This document shows, piece after piece, positions 8,601-16,172 of a stretch of 64,000 nt of DNA. The notes under the pieces were generated by a model. That model was not told the DNA's origin. It saw only the letters and a program-made list of their open reading frames with translations, and did not search any database. A program made the translations under genes and the position numbers. The DNA comes from DATNPH01 sp036703315 (GTDB lineage: Bacteria > Cyanobacteriota > Cyanobacteriia > Cyanobacteriales > Coleofasciculaceae). Positions within the stretch are counted from its first letter, which is position 1. Every line of letters begins with the position of its first letter. The stretch lies in the NCBI GenBank assembly GCA_036703315.1, contig DATNPH010000205.1, forward strand, positions 62,001 through 126,000. The letters run 5' to 3'.

Positions 8601-11182
8601 TCGCTGAGTATTTAGAGCCTGGATATAGCTCGGTTCGGGATTTTCAACTCCCCATTGCTGGCAACGCTTATGTCGAGCAATTACTATCACAAGATCGGGC
8701 GATCGCCTCTAATAACGTTTACGCAGAACCGTTATTGCAAACGGCTATCCCTCTATGTCGCCACATTGGACTCAAGTCAATGTTAACGATTCAAACCTCC
8801 TATCAAGGGCAACCAAATGGCATCATTGCCATACAACAGTGTGACATGTACCGTCATTGGAGTGAAGACGAAATCGAGTTACTCGAAGCTGTCGCTGACC
8901 AAGTCGGGATTGCCTTAGCTCAAGCTCGCCTCTTAGAGCAGGAAACTCGCCAACGCGAACAACTAACTGAGCAAAATTTTGCACTAGAGCAAGCTAGACG
9001 GGCAGCGGAAGCCGCAACTCAGGCAAAAAGCGAATTTTTGGCAACCATGAGTCATGAGATCCGCACTCCCATGAATGCCGTAATTGGCTTGACTGGATTG
9101 CTACTCGACACAGAACTGACATCCCAGCAACGAAACTTTGCTGAAACAATTCGCAGTAGTGGTGATGCGCTACTCACCATCATCAACGATATCCTGGACT
9201 TCTCAAAAATCGAGTCCGGCAAGCTAGATTTGGAGGAACAACCTTTTGATCTGCGAACCTGTGTTGAGGAATCTCTCGACCTAGTCGCCGCCAAGGCAGC
9301 AGAGAAAAAACTGGAATTAGCCTATCTATTCGCTCAGCAAACACCAAACAAGGTTGTGGGAGATGTCACCCGACTCCGCCAAATCCTAGTGAATTTGCTC
9401 AGTAATGCTGTGAAATTCACTCATGAGGGGGAAATTTTGGTGTCTGTTTCGTCCCTAGCCTTCGATCGCGCTTCCTATGCCCCAAATGAATTGAGGCATC
9501 CAGCGTCGGTCAGTAGTCAGGGGTCAGTTGCAACGGACAACGGACAAAAATACGAAATTCAATTCGCCGTCAAAGACACTGGTATTGGTATCCCTGCTGA
9601 CCGGATAGACCGTCTGTTTAAGTCTTTCAGTCAGGTTGATTCCTCTACCTCTCGCCAGTATGGAGGCACAGGTTTGGGTTTAGCGATTAGCAGACGCCTT
9701 TCAGAAATGATGAGTGGCAGAATATGGGTTGAGAGTCGGGGCGTGCTAGGAGGAAATCCACCAGCTAATTTTAGATTGGGAAATATTGGTGAGAATCCCG
9801 ATACTTTTGGTACTCACGAGGCATCCAATAATCTAAAATCTAAAACCCGCCCGCAGGACGTTAGGGAAGCGGGACGAAGTCCAGTCCTAGGACAAAATCC
9901 AAAATCCGAAGGCTCTACCTTTTATTTCACCGTAGTCGTCGAATCTGCTCCTGGCTCATCGCACGTTGACCAATTGGTCTACCAACCTCAGTTAGCTGGA
10001 AAGCGGCTGCTGATTGTGGATGATAACACTACGAATCGACAAATTCTCACCTTGCAAGCCCAGTCTTGGGGCATGATCACTCAATCGGCACAGTCGGGTT
10101 TTGAGGCTCTGGACTGGATCTGCAAGGGAGAAAAATTTGACATCGCGATTCTGGACATGTGTATGCCTAGAATGGATGGTCTAGCTCTGGCGGCAGAAAT
10201 TCGCAAGCACTCTACTTGCAAAAGCTTACCCTTAGTGATGTTGACCTCAATGGGCAAGCCAGAGGCACAGCCCCAAGCTGTCGAGAAGGATTTTGCGGCT
10301 TTTTTGAACAAGCCAATTAAACAATCTCAGCTTTACAACGTTTTGGTCCAGATCATGAGTGGACAGCCGATCAAGGTTAAGCGATCGCACTCTCAACGTC
10401 TGCAACTTGATCCCACCATGGCTCAACGACTACCACTACGGATTTTGGTAGCTGAGGACAATATGGTGAACCAGCAGTTAGCCCTGCAATTGCTGGAACA
10501 GATGGGGTATCGAGCTGATGTGGCTGGTAATGGACTAGAAGTGATTTTAGCTCTGCGTCGTCAGCCCTATGACGTGGTGTTCATGGATGTACATATGCCA
10601 GAAATGGATGGATTGACGGCGACACAGCGCATCTGTCAGGAATGGTCGCTTGTTACGCGCCCCAGGATTATTGCGATGACCGCTAATGCTATGCAGGGCG
10701 ATCGCGAGAAGTGCATCAGTGCAGGAATGGACGACTACATTAGTAAGCCTATCCGGGTTGAAGAGCTAGTCAAGTCCTTAAACCAGTCTCAACCTTATCT
10801 TCATAACCCAGACCCAAATCTAATGATAACTTCAGCACTTGATACTCAGGTATTGCAAGACTTTCGAAACACGATGGGGTCAAACGCCTCAGTCTATTTA
10901 GCTCAATTAATTGATATTTACCTGGAAGACAGCCCTAATCTCCTGCAAGCCATGGGTAAAGCTGTTAGTCAAACCGATGTAGCAGCAATGACACAGGCAG
11001 CTCATACCCTAAAGTCAAGCAGTGCTTCGCTTGGTGCAATCACCCTTTCAAAACTTTGTCAGGAGCTAGAGAGAATGGGGAACTCTAAAACTACAACAGG
11101 TGCATCAGAAATTATGTCACAGATTAAATCTGAGTACGAAAGAGTGAAGGTGGCGCTGCAAATGGAGAGTCAGGCAGCTTAA
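5645..11182 (+). CDS. MHYT-PAS-GAF hybrid sensor histidine kinase with two receivers and HPt
   Basis: 1845-residue membrane hybrid kinase. The N-terminal MHYT domain (about residues 35-250) has seven predicted membrane segments and motifs WSMRFVGM, SMHYLGM and GMHYTGM; the first carries Arg84 where the family has His. Five PAS domains follow (about 286-400, 419-530, 546-660, 674-790, 802-925), the last two near-duplicates, then a GAF domain (935-1095). The core has HisKA with MSHEIRTPMN (His1137) and HATPase_c. Two receivers carry Asp1504 (LDMCMPRMDG) and Asp1648 (MDVHMPEMDG), and the HPt domain carries His1787 (AAHTLKSSS). The layout supports an intramolecular phosphorelay. Two in-frame inserts of intergenic-repeat-like sequence interrupt the ATPase region (nt 9490-9550 and 9750-9910). 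The start could also be ATG 5723, which fits MHYT relatives better. Confidence 0.93.
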   Translation: MSYSFLVFFFLNTLLETASTSHTDGVMRDTYNLRLVIFSIAIATVASYTALELAGRVMTGYKRTRIAWLIGGAIAMGIGIWSMRFVGMLALCLPVSITYDVPIVLLSLLDVVITSGAALFWVSRPTLNWFQLMGGGIFMGLAIASMHYLGMAAMRLQATIHYNLVFVALSVAIAICASLAVLWLSFKLRDQTTAIGNWSKLGSALIMGVAISGMHYTGMMAASFTPTVQLELESFNTLDTSLIVATLGIATLIILGMTLLASVFDQKITAQAVREEALRESKKRFQTLIREMQVGVLLLGQQAEVILYNQAALTLLGLTESQLLNKTAFDSDWNVIHEDQTPFLSQNRPVQQAITTRQLVQNVVMGIYSPVTQDWIWLLVNADPQLAADGSVEQVICTFSDITERKRAEQARQQAEANYRSIFENAVEGIFQSTSDGRFISANPALARLYGYSSAEELVTSITNIGEQLYVDPEAHTEFTHLIQEQNAVSQFEVQVYRKDGSMIWIVENARAVCDSNATLLYYEGSVRDITERKLVEKALRESQQKYRSVIDSVKEVFFQTDAAGLWTFLNPAWTEITGFSIEESLGTNFIDYVHPDDRQRHLELFQPLISHDKEYCQHEVRYLSKNGGEHWIEVQARLTLGSDNTITGTSGTLRDITTRKWAEAQLKESEKTLRQVIDLVPHLIFAKNKDGQFILANKAMAEAYGISVEELLTHKDEDLARSIEEARLYREADLRVINSGQPKHISEEPLTDAQGNVRILQTTKIPFFVAGSEVPAVLGVAIDITERKQAEIALRESERQLRQVIDLVPHYIYAKNKNGQFILANKAVAGIYGTSVEKLFNHKHEDFVRSTPQSSQESDKFRESDLQVINSGESLYFPERTITDSQGNVHFIQTTKIPFFVAGSEEPAVLGVSIDITERKQAELALQQQFQRALLLKQITQEIRQSLDTNQIFQTTANQIGLAFRVNRCVIQTYIAEPTPQIPFVAEYLEPGYSSVRDFQLPIAGNAYVEQLLSQDRAIASNNVYAEPLLQTAIPLCRHIGLKSMLTIQTSYQGQPNGIIAIQQCDMYRHWSEDEIELLEAVADQVGIALAQARLLEQETRQREQLTEQNFALEQARRAAEAATQAKSEFLATMSHEIRTPMNAVIGLTGLLLDTELTSQQRNFAETIRSSGDALLTIINDILDFSKIESGKLDLEEQPFDLRTCVEESLDLVAAKAAEKKLELAYLFAQQTPNKVVGDVTRLRQILVNLLSNAVKFTHEGEILVSVSSLAFDRASYAPNELRHPASVSSQGSVATDNGQKYEIQFAVKDTGIGIPADRIDRLFKSFSQVDSSTSRQYGGTGLGLAISRRLSEMMSGRIWVESRGVLGGNPPANFRLGNIGENPDTFGTHEASNNLKSKTRPQDVREAGRSPVLGQNPKSEGSTFYFTVVVESAPGSSHVDQLVYQPQLAGKRLLIVDDNTTNRQILTLQAQSWGMITQSAQSGFEALDWICKGEKFDIAILDMCMPRMDGLALAAEIRKHSTCKSLPLVMLTSMGKPEAQPQAVEKDFAAFLNKPIKQSQLYNVLVQIMSGQPIKVKRSHSQRLQLDPTMAQRLPLRILVAEDNMVNQQLALQLLEQMGYRADVAGNGLEVILALRRQPYDVVFMDVHMPEMDGLTATQRICQEWSLVTRPRIIAMTANAMQGDREKCISAGMDDYISKPIRVEELVKSLNQSQPYLHNPDPNLMITSALDTQVLQDFRNTMGSNASVYLAQLIDIYLEDSPNLLQAMGKAVSQTDVAAMTQAAHTLKSSSASLGAITLSKLCQELERMGNSKTTTGASEIMSQIKSEYERVKVALQMESQAA

Positions 11183-11356
11183 CCCTACCACCCTCAATAA
11201 GCTCCTTTTCTTACAAAAGCACTCCTCCTTAGGTAGAAGTAATAGCAAATAGAAAATTGCTATCAGTTAATTAACTACTCGAAATGTTGGCTGCATACAC
11301 CTACTTCGAGGGAGCAGCAACTGCTTTGAGTCATCCATTATTGGAGAGATAACTTT

Positions 11357-11983
11357 ATGAAAGTTGGATTAGAAGTTACCTATCGGGATGTCGAAAAAAG
11401 TGAAGCGATAGACACATTAATTCACGAAAAACTTGCTAAGTTGGAGAGGATTTGCAATTACATCAGTAGCTGCCATATCGCGATCGAAAAGATTCATGAT
11501 CGCCCCAGCCACGGCTCTCCCTACCGTGTCCGGCTTGATATGACTGTGCCGCCTGGTCATGAGCTGGTGGCTGACGTGAATCCCTCAGAACGCAATCAGT
11601 ACGTTAGGTTAGATACAGTTATCCGAGACGCCTTTAGTACAGCTGAGCGTCAACTCAAAGACCTCATCAGTCGGCAGCGTGAGAGTGAAAAAGCCCAAAC
11701 TAATGATTCCGCGCAGGACACAATGGCGCTGGTTACCAAGCTATTTCCTGAGCAGGAGTATGGCTTCCTCAAAACTCTAGACGGAGAGGATATTTACTTC
11801 CACCGCAACAGCGTACTGCACGGCGACTTTGATCGTCTGGAAATTGGCACAGGTGTGCGGTTTGTTGCACTGGAGGATGACCAAGGTCTACGGGCAAGCA
11901 CCGTGCAAATTGTCGATAAGCCAGGTGTCCGTGCTGGTAAGGCAGATGAGACACTCATCGAACCCCCGTTAGGCTGGCAGTAG
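11357..11983 (+). CDS. HPF/RaiA-type ribosome-associated protein fused to a cold-shock domain
   Basis: 208 residues. Residues 1-110 match the HPF/RaiA (S30AE) fold, starting MKVGLEVTYRDVEKSEAI and including a paired-helix region that ends in RQLKDLISRQRE. Residues 124-190 form a cold-shock-like OB domain with the RNA-binding signatures EYGFLKT and IYFHRNSV. Family knowledge suggests ribosome binding or hibernation with added RNA contact. It is transcribed alone, 174 bases after the hybrid kinase, from an ATG preceded by GGAGAGATAA. Confidence 0.85.
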   Translation: MKVGLEVTYRDVEKSEAIDTLIHEKLAKLERICNYISSCHIAIEKIHDRPSHGSPYRVRLDMTVPPGHELVADVNPSERNQYVRLDTVIRDAFSTAERQLKDLISRQRESEKAQTNDSAQDTMALVTKLFPEQEYGFLKTLDGEDIYFHRNSVLHGDFDRLEIGTGVRFVALEDDQGLRASTVQIVDKPGVRAGKADETLIEPPLGWQ

Positions 11984-12148
11984 TAAATCGGTTTAGGAAA
12001 CAAATGGAAGCAGGCAACATTTCTCTACAGGAGGATGCAAATAGCAGTTCCTTGATAATGTTGCCGTTTATACCAAATCCGCTTCTATACTCCTCTTATT
12101 CAACTAGGTTAGTGAAGGCAATTGCTACAGGAGAGAAAGCCAATAGCG

Positions 12149-12730
12149 GTGAGAATAAGAAAATCAGCTTGGGGTAAGCATTCAAGTAGAGGGTTCGCTT
12201 GGGTGGCAGTTGCCCTAATGTTGTCGGGGTGTGATTCTATCAGCCAGTTTCTGCCAAACTTGCCGCAGGTCAATACTCGCTCCAGTTCGCAGCCAACTCC
12301 CCGCGTACCAGCTCAATCTCCTGCAACAGCTCAAATGGAAGCGCAGGTGCGCCAGCGAATTAATGAAATTCGCCAAAAGCGGGGTTTGAGTCAACTCCGG
12401 CACAATGAAAAGCTGGCACAGGTTGCTCGCAACTACAGCCAGCAGATGGCAGAGAAGAACTTCTTCAGTCACACCAGTCCGGAGGGTAGCACGATGGTAA
12501 AACGGGTGCGATCGGCAGGAATTTTTTACTTTATGCTTGGTGAGAACCTATTCATGTGTACCAATCTGCCTCAACCCGTACCTTCGTCAATCCAGGGTTG
12601 GATGAATAGTCCGGGTCATCGCGAGAATCTGTTGCGTCCTGAATATCGAGAGACGGGTATTGGAGTCTGGCGCAAGGGCAATAGCTATTACTTCACGCAG
12701 TTGTTTATGCGATCGCTCAGCTTGAATTAG
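12149..12730 (+). CDS. CAP-domain (SCP/PR1-like) lipoprotein
   Basis: Secreted protein with a basic N-terminus, hydrophobic stretch and lipobox LMLSGC, followed by a Pro/Ser/Gln-rich linker. The C-terminal CAP domain starts around AQMEAQVRQRINEIR and includes HNEKLAQVARNYSQQMA, the FFSHTSPEG motif, GENLF and WMNSPGHRENLL. The His and Glu residues of the CAP cavity are present. The CAP family is widespread and extracytoplasmic, and its exact function is unknown. An in-frame TTG at 12122 is possible; I prefer GTG 12149 because a CAGGAGAG tract lies upstream. Confidence 0.85.
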   Translation: MRIRKSAWGKHSSRGFAWVAVALMLSGCDSISQFLPNLPQVNTRSSSQPTPRVPAQSPATAQMEAQVRQRINEIRQKRGLSQLRHNEKLAQVARNYSQQMAEKNFFSHTSPEGSTMVKRVRSAGIFYFMLGENLFMCTNLPQPVPSSIQGWMNSPGHRENLLRPEYRETGIGVWRKGNSYYFTQLFMRSLSLN

Positions 12731-12800
12731 TTCATAACGCAATGGCATTCGCGTTAAAGCGATGGCAACCTTAGGTAGTGAGGATCAGGAAATTTAAACG

Positions 12801-13511
12801 ATGCGATATCTGGCACTAGCGACTGACTACGATGGAACACTAGCCTCAGACGGTCGGGTGCATGAAGCGACCTTAGCAGCGCTTGAGCGTCTGCGTGAAT
12901 CTGGTCGGAGATTGATTCTAGTCACAGGTCGGCATTTAGAAGATCTCCTTGAAACCTTTCCTCAGGTCAACTTGTGTGATCACGTTGTGGTTGAGAACGG
13001 AGCCTTATTGTACCAACCTGCAACTCGACAAGAAAAGGTGTTAGGCGATCGTCCACCCGAAAAATTTATCAAAGCCCTACAGGAGCGAGGTGTTGACCCC
13101 CTCGCCGTCGGACGGGTGATTGTAGCCACCTGGCATCCTCACGAAACTACAGTGTTGGAAGTGATCCGCGACCTAGGATTGGAATTGCAAGTAATCTTTA
13201 ATAAGGGCGCAGTCATGATACTACCCTCAGGTTTGAACAAAGCGACAGGGCTAAAGGCGGCGTTGGACGAGTTAGGGTTGTCGCCACGGAATACTGTAGG
13301 TGTGGGCGACGCTGAGAATGACCGCGCTTTCTTAGACTTGTGTAAGTGTTCAGTAGCTGTTGCCAACGCTCTTCCCATGCTCAAGGAGCATGTTGATTTG
13401 GTGACAAGTGGAGAACGAGGGGCAGGTGTGACTGAGCTTATTGACCAAATAATTGCTTCCGACTTGTCTGAACTTGAGCCTCAATTAGTAACGAAACTAG
13501 ACCTTTCTTGA
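12801..13511 (+). CDS. HAD-IIB (Cof-like) phosphatase
   Basis: 236-residue haloacid-dehalogenase hydrolase of the Cof/sucrose-phosphatase group. Motif I is ATDYDGTLAS with the nucleophile Asp, motif II is LVTGR, motif III is the Lys in LNKATGL, and motif IV is VGVGDAENDRAF. The cap is the C2 alpha/beta type. Substrate is not predictable; family members act on sugar phosphates or cofactor phosphates. It is a single gene 70 bases after the CAP lipoprotein. Confidence 0.85.
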   Translation: MRYLALATDYDGTLASDGRVHEATLAALERLRESGRRLILVTGRHLEDLLETFPQVNLCDHVVVENGALLYQPATRQEKVLGDRPPEKFIKALQERGVDPLAVGRVIVATWHPHETTVLEVIRDLGLELQVIFNKGAVMILPSGLNKATGLKAALDELGLSPRNTVGVGDAENDRAFLDLCKCSVAVANALPMLKEHVDLVTSGERGAGVTELIDQIIASDLSELEPQLVTKLDLS

Positions 13512-13894
13512 AAATAGCTGCGGAAGCAGAGGAGGCAGCCGGAGAGGAATTTTCATTCCTACTCCTGTCGGGCGTTGCTCGCTTCGCTAACGGAGAACGC
13601 TTCGCGAACGTTGCGAGCAATCGCTCATGGTGCCTAACGTTAAAGATGCTCAGTTAGCTCAACATCAAGTACTCTGAAACTTGTGTTGCTCTTAGATTTT
13701 GCAGCAAGCTGCTGTTACCTACCTCTGTCAAGGTGGTAGATATTAGGTGTTAGGTGGTACGGAGCCAGAAAGCTTTGCCAGGAAGCCAAAACCTTAATTT
13801 TTCACGCGTCTGGGTCTGGCTTTTCCCTAAAACCTAACACCTACGACCTAACACCTACCCCACCCCAACCGTCCCCTTGCTAAGGTGCTTGATC
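13512..13894. other. intergenic region with palindromes
   Basis: No gene seen. It holds a compound inverted repeat at about 13571-13621 (TTGCTCGC and GCGAGCAA arms with CGCTTCG/CGAACG units). Around 13745-13855 there are oppositely oriented short repeats (TAGGTGTTAGGT and ACCTAACACCTA), a common cyanobacterial intergenic class. Confidence 0.55.
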
Positions 13895-14836
13895 ATGGCT
13901 TCTTCAGATTTGAGAATTGTTTCTCTGCTCCCCAGTGCCACAGAGATTGTGGCAGCGTTGGGGTTAACGGCTGCAATTGTGGGGCGATCGCATGAATGTG
14001 ACTATCCCCCAGAAATCCAAGACCGACCCATTTGCACTGAGGCACAGTTGGACTCAGGAAAACCGAGTGCTCAGATTGACGCTGATGTAATCAATTTGGC
14101 GAAAAAAGCACTCAGCATTTACAAAATCAAAACGGATGTCCTAGAACAACTGCAGCCCACTCACATTGTCACGCAAGACCAGTGTGATGTCTGCGCTGTC
14201 AACTTCGCTGATGTCGAAAAAGTTGTTGCTGAACTCACGAAAAGTCACCCACAGGTGATTTCCTTACAGCCAAATGTACTGAGTGATGTTTGGGCAGACA
14301 TTCAACGAGTTGCTACCACTCTAGGAGTAGAATCGCAAACGTTGCTAACTCAATTACACTCTCGCGTAGAAACCTGTAAGCAGAAGACGCAGGGACTATC
14401 TGAGGTGAATCGTCCTAAAGTTGTCGCGATCGAGTGGACTGATCCTCTCATGGCAACTGGTAACTGGATTCCTGAATTAGTGGAACTAGCAGGTGGTAAT
14501 CCTATATTTGGAGCGATCGGGAAACATTCTCCTTACTTAGAATGGGAGGCGCTTGCTGCTGCCGATCCAGAGGTAATGATTATTATGCCCTGTGGCTTCG
14601 ACTTAGACCGTACCCGCCAAGAAAGTCACTCACTTAAACAGCATCCAGAGTGGTCTAGCTTGCGTGCTGTCCGCACAGGTAACGTTTTCATCACTGATGG
14701 AAATTCTTATTTCAACAGACCAGGGCCACGGTTAGTCGATTCGCTGGAAATCTTAGCGGAGATTCTGCACCCAGATAGTTTTGATTTTGGACACAGAGGT
14801 ACTGGCTGGGAGAATTTTGAAATAGATAATGATTAA
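13895..14836 (+). CDS. cobalamin-type ABC substrate-binding protein (BtuF-like)
   Basis: About 313 residues of the periplasmic-binding-protein class III (BtuF/FepB) fold. The start IVSLLPSATEIVAALGL is the hallmark of BtuF-like cobalamin-binding proteins. The conserved Cys pair in QDQCDVCAV and the C-terminal NRPGPRLVDSLEILA also fit. No signal peptide is visible, which is common for this cyanobacterial subgroup and leaves its location unclear. No btuCD-like permease or ATPase gene is adjacent. A TTG at 13877 would add six residues; ATG 13895 is more natural. Confidence 0.85.
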   Translation: MASSDLRIVSLLPSATEIVAALGLTAAIVGRSHECDYPPEIQDRPICTEAQLDSGKPSAQIDADVINLAKKALSIYKIKTDVLEQLQPTHIVTQDQCDVCAVNFADVEKVVAELTKSHPQVISLQPNVLSDVWADIQRVATTLGVESQTLLTQLHSRVETCKQKTQGLSEVNRPKVVAIEWTDPLMATGNWIPELVELAGGNPIFGAIGKHSPYLEWEALAAADPEVMIIMPCGFDLDRTRQESHSLKQHPEWSSLRAVRTGNVFITDGNSYFNRPGPRLVDSLEILAEILHPDSFDFGHRGTGWENFEIDND

Positions 14837-14910
14837 GAAACTTATTCTTGAAAACGGGAAAAGTTTCGGTGGTGTAGTGCTTTCAATTGACCCATTAGTC
14901 AAGTAATTCA

Positions 14911-16053
14911 TCAACAACTTCTAATTTCTCCTGCTTGAACGGAGAGAATTTGAGAAGAGTTCAGCCACTGCGAATCAAAAGCCCCCAAGTGTGTTGTGGT
15001 AATCAAGGTCTGAAAGCGGTCTTGAATAGCGTCGAGCAGCTGATTTTGACGATTGAGGTCGAGTTCTGCCAGAACGTCATCAAGCAGCAACAACGGGGGT
15101 TCACCCACGATTTCTTCAATAAGCTTTAGTTCTGCCAGCTTTAATGCCAACACTAATGTTCGTTGCTGACCTTGAGATCCATAGGATTTTGCAGGAGTCT
15201 GGTTGATGGTGAACTCCACTTCATCCCGGTGAGGACCAACGAGAGTGGTACCTTGACGTTGTTCAGGAATGCGACGCTGTTTAATTTTGTCTAAAAATGC
15301 CTGCTGTACCTGTTCTGGGTCGTCTTGCTCAATGCTGACATTAGGAGCGTAGGTTACTTCTAGCACCTCTGTCGCTCCACTAATACTGGCATGCCATGCT
15401 TGCGCTAGAGGTGCAAGCCGTTCCAGAACTCTGGCTCTACGCCGGGTGACGCGTGAGCCAGTGGTTGCCAGTTGAGCATCCCACAAGGCTAGTTGTGAAT
15501 CGTAGTCTTTGGAGGATTCCTCAAGTTTGCCTTCTGCCGCCCAGGAGCGGTAATTTTTGAGAAGGGCATTACGCTGCCGCAGCACCTGGTTATACTGCTG
15601 CAAGATATAAGCATAAATGGGTTCCAGCTGAATCAGAAGAGAATCCAGCCAGTTGCGACGCCGTTCTGGGCTACCTCGCACCAGTTCCAAATCTAGGCTA
15701 GAGAACTGCACGGCATTGAGGATGCCCAAAAAGTCCAACTGGCGACGTAAGGATTCACGATTGAGAGCGACAGTACGCCGTCCCTGAGTACGTAAGGTCA
15801 AAGCCAACTCTACTGAGCCATAGGCCCGATCCAGATTAGCGCGAACCTGTGCAGCAGTAGCTTCTTCTAAGACAAGGTCGCGATCGTGTACTGACCGATG
15901 ACTCTTAAGAGTCGAAAGCAACTCTACTGCCTCCAGCAGATTTGACTTCCCTTGGGCATTATTACCCACCAAAATAGTTTTAGGGGCATCGAAATCCACT
16001 GTGCAATCTCGATAATTGCGAAACTGTTTAAGGTGTAGAGTTTTCAGATACAT
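14911..16053 (-). CDS. recF: DNA replication and repair protein RecF
   Basis: 380 residues. It begins MYLKTLHLKQFRNYRDCTVDF and has the RecF/SMC-like P-loop VGNNAQGKSNLLEA. The signature SYGSQGQQRTLVLALKLAEL is followed by Walker B LLLLDDVLAELD and a C-terminal TTTHLGAF. RecF loads RecA at gapped DNA through RecFOR. It lies 120 bases downstream of the P-type ATPase gene on the same strand and far from dnaA/dnaN, as is usual in cyanobacteria. Confidence 0.97.
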   Translation of the reverse strand: MYLKTLHLKQFRNYRDCTVDFDAPKTILVGNNAQGKSNLLEAVELLSTLKSHRSVHDRDLVLEEATAAQVRANLDRAYGSVELALTLRTQGRRTVALNRESLRRQLDFLGILNAVQFSSLDLELVRGSPERRRNWLDSLLIQLEPIYAYILQQYNQVLRQRNALLKNYRSWAAEGKLEESSKDYDSQLALWDAQLATTGSRVTRRRARVLERLAPLAQAWHASISGATEVLEVTYAPNVSIEQDDPEQVQQAFLDKIKQRRIPEQRQGTTLVGPHRDEVEFTINQTPAKSYGSQGQQRTLVLALKLAELKLIEEIVGEPPLLLLDDVLAELDLNRQNQLLDAIQDRFQTLITTTHLGAFDSQWLNSSQILSVQAGEIRSC

Positions 16054-16172
16054 TTTTGTCAGTAGTCAGTAGTCAAGGGTCAAGGGTCATTGGTCAACTT
16101 ACAACTTTGGCCGTTGACTAACTCACGGACTAAGAAGTAAGGACTAATGACTTATGACTTACGACTAATAAC
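16054..16172. repeat. heptamer-type short tandem repeats
   Basis: Gap between recF and the P-type ATPase gene filled with degenerate 7-mers, GTCAGTAGTCAGTAGTCA then AAGGGTCA units and the complementary GACTAA/ACTTATGA types. This STRR pattern is typical of cyanobacterial intergenic DNA. Confidence 0.7.
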
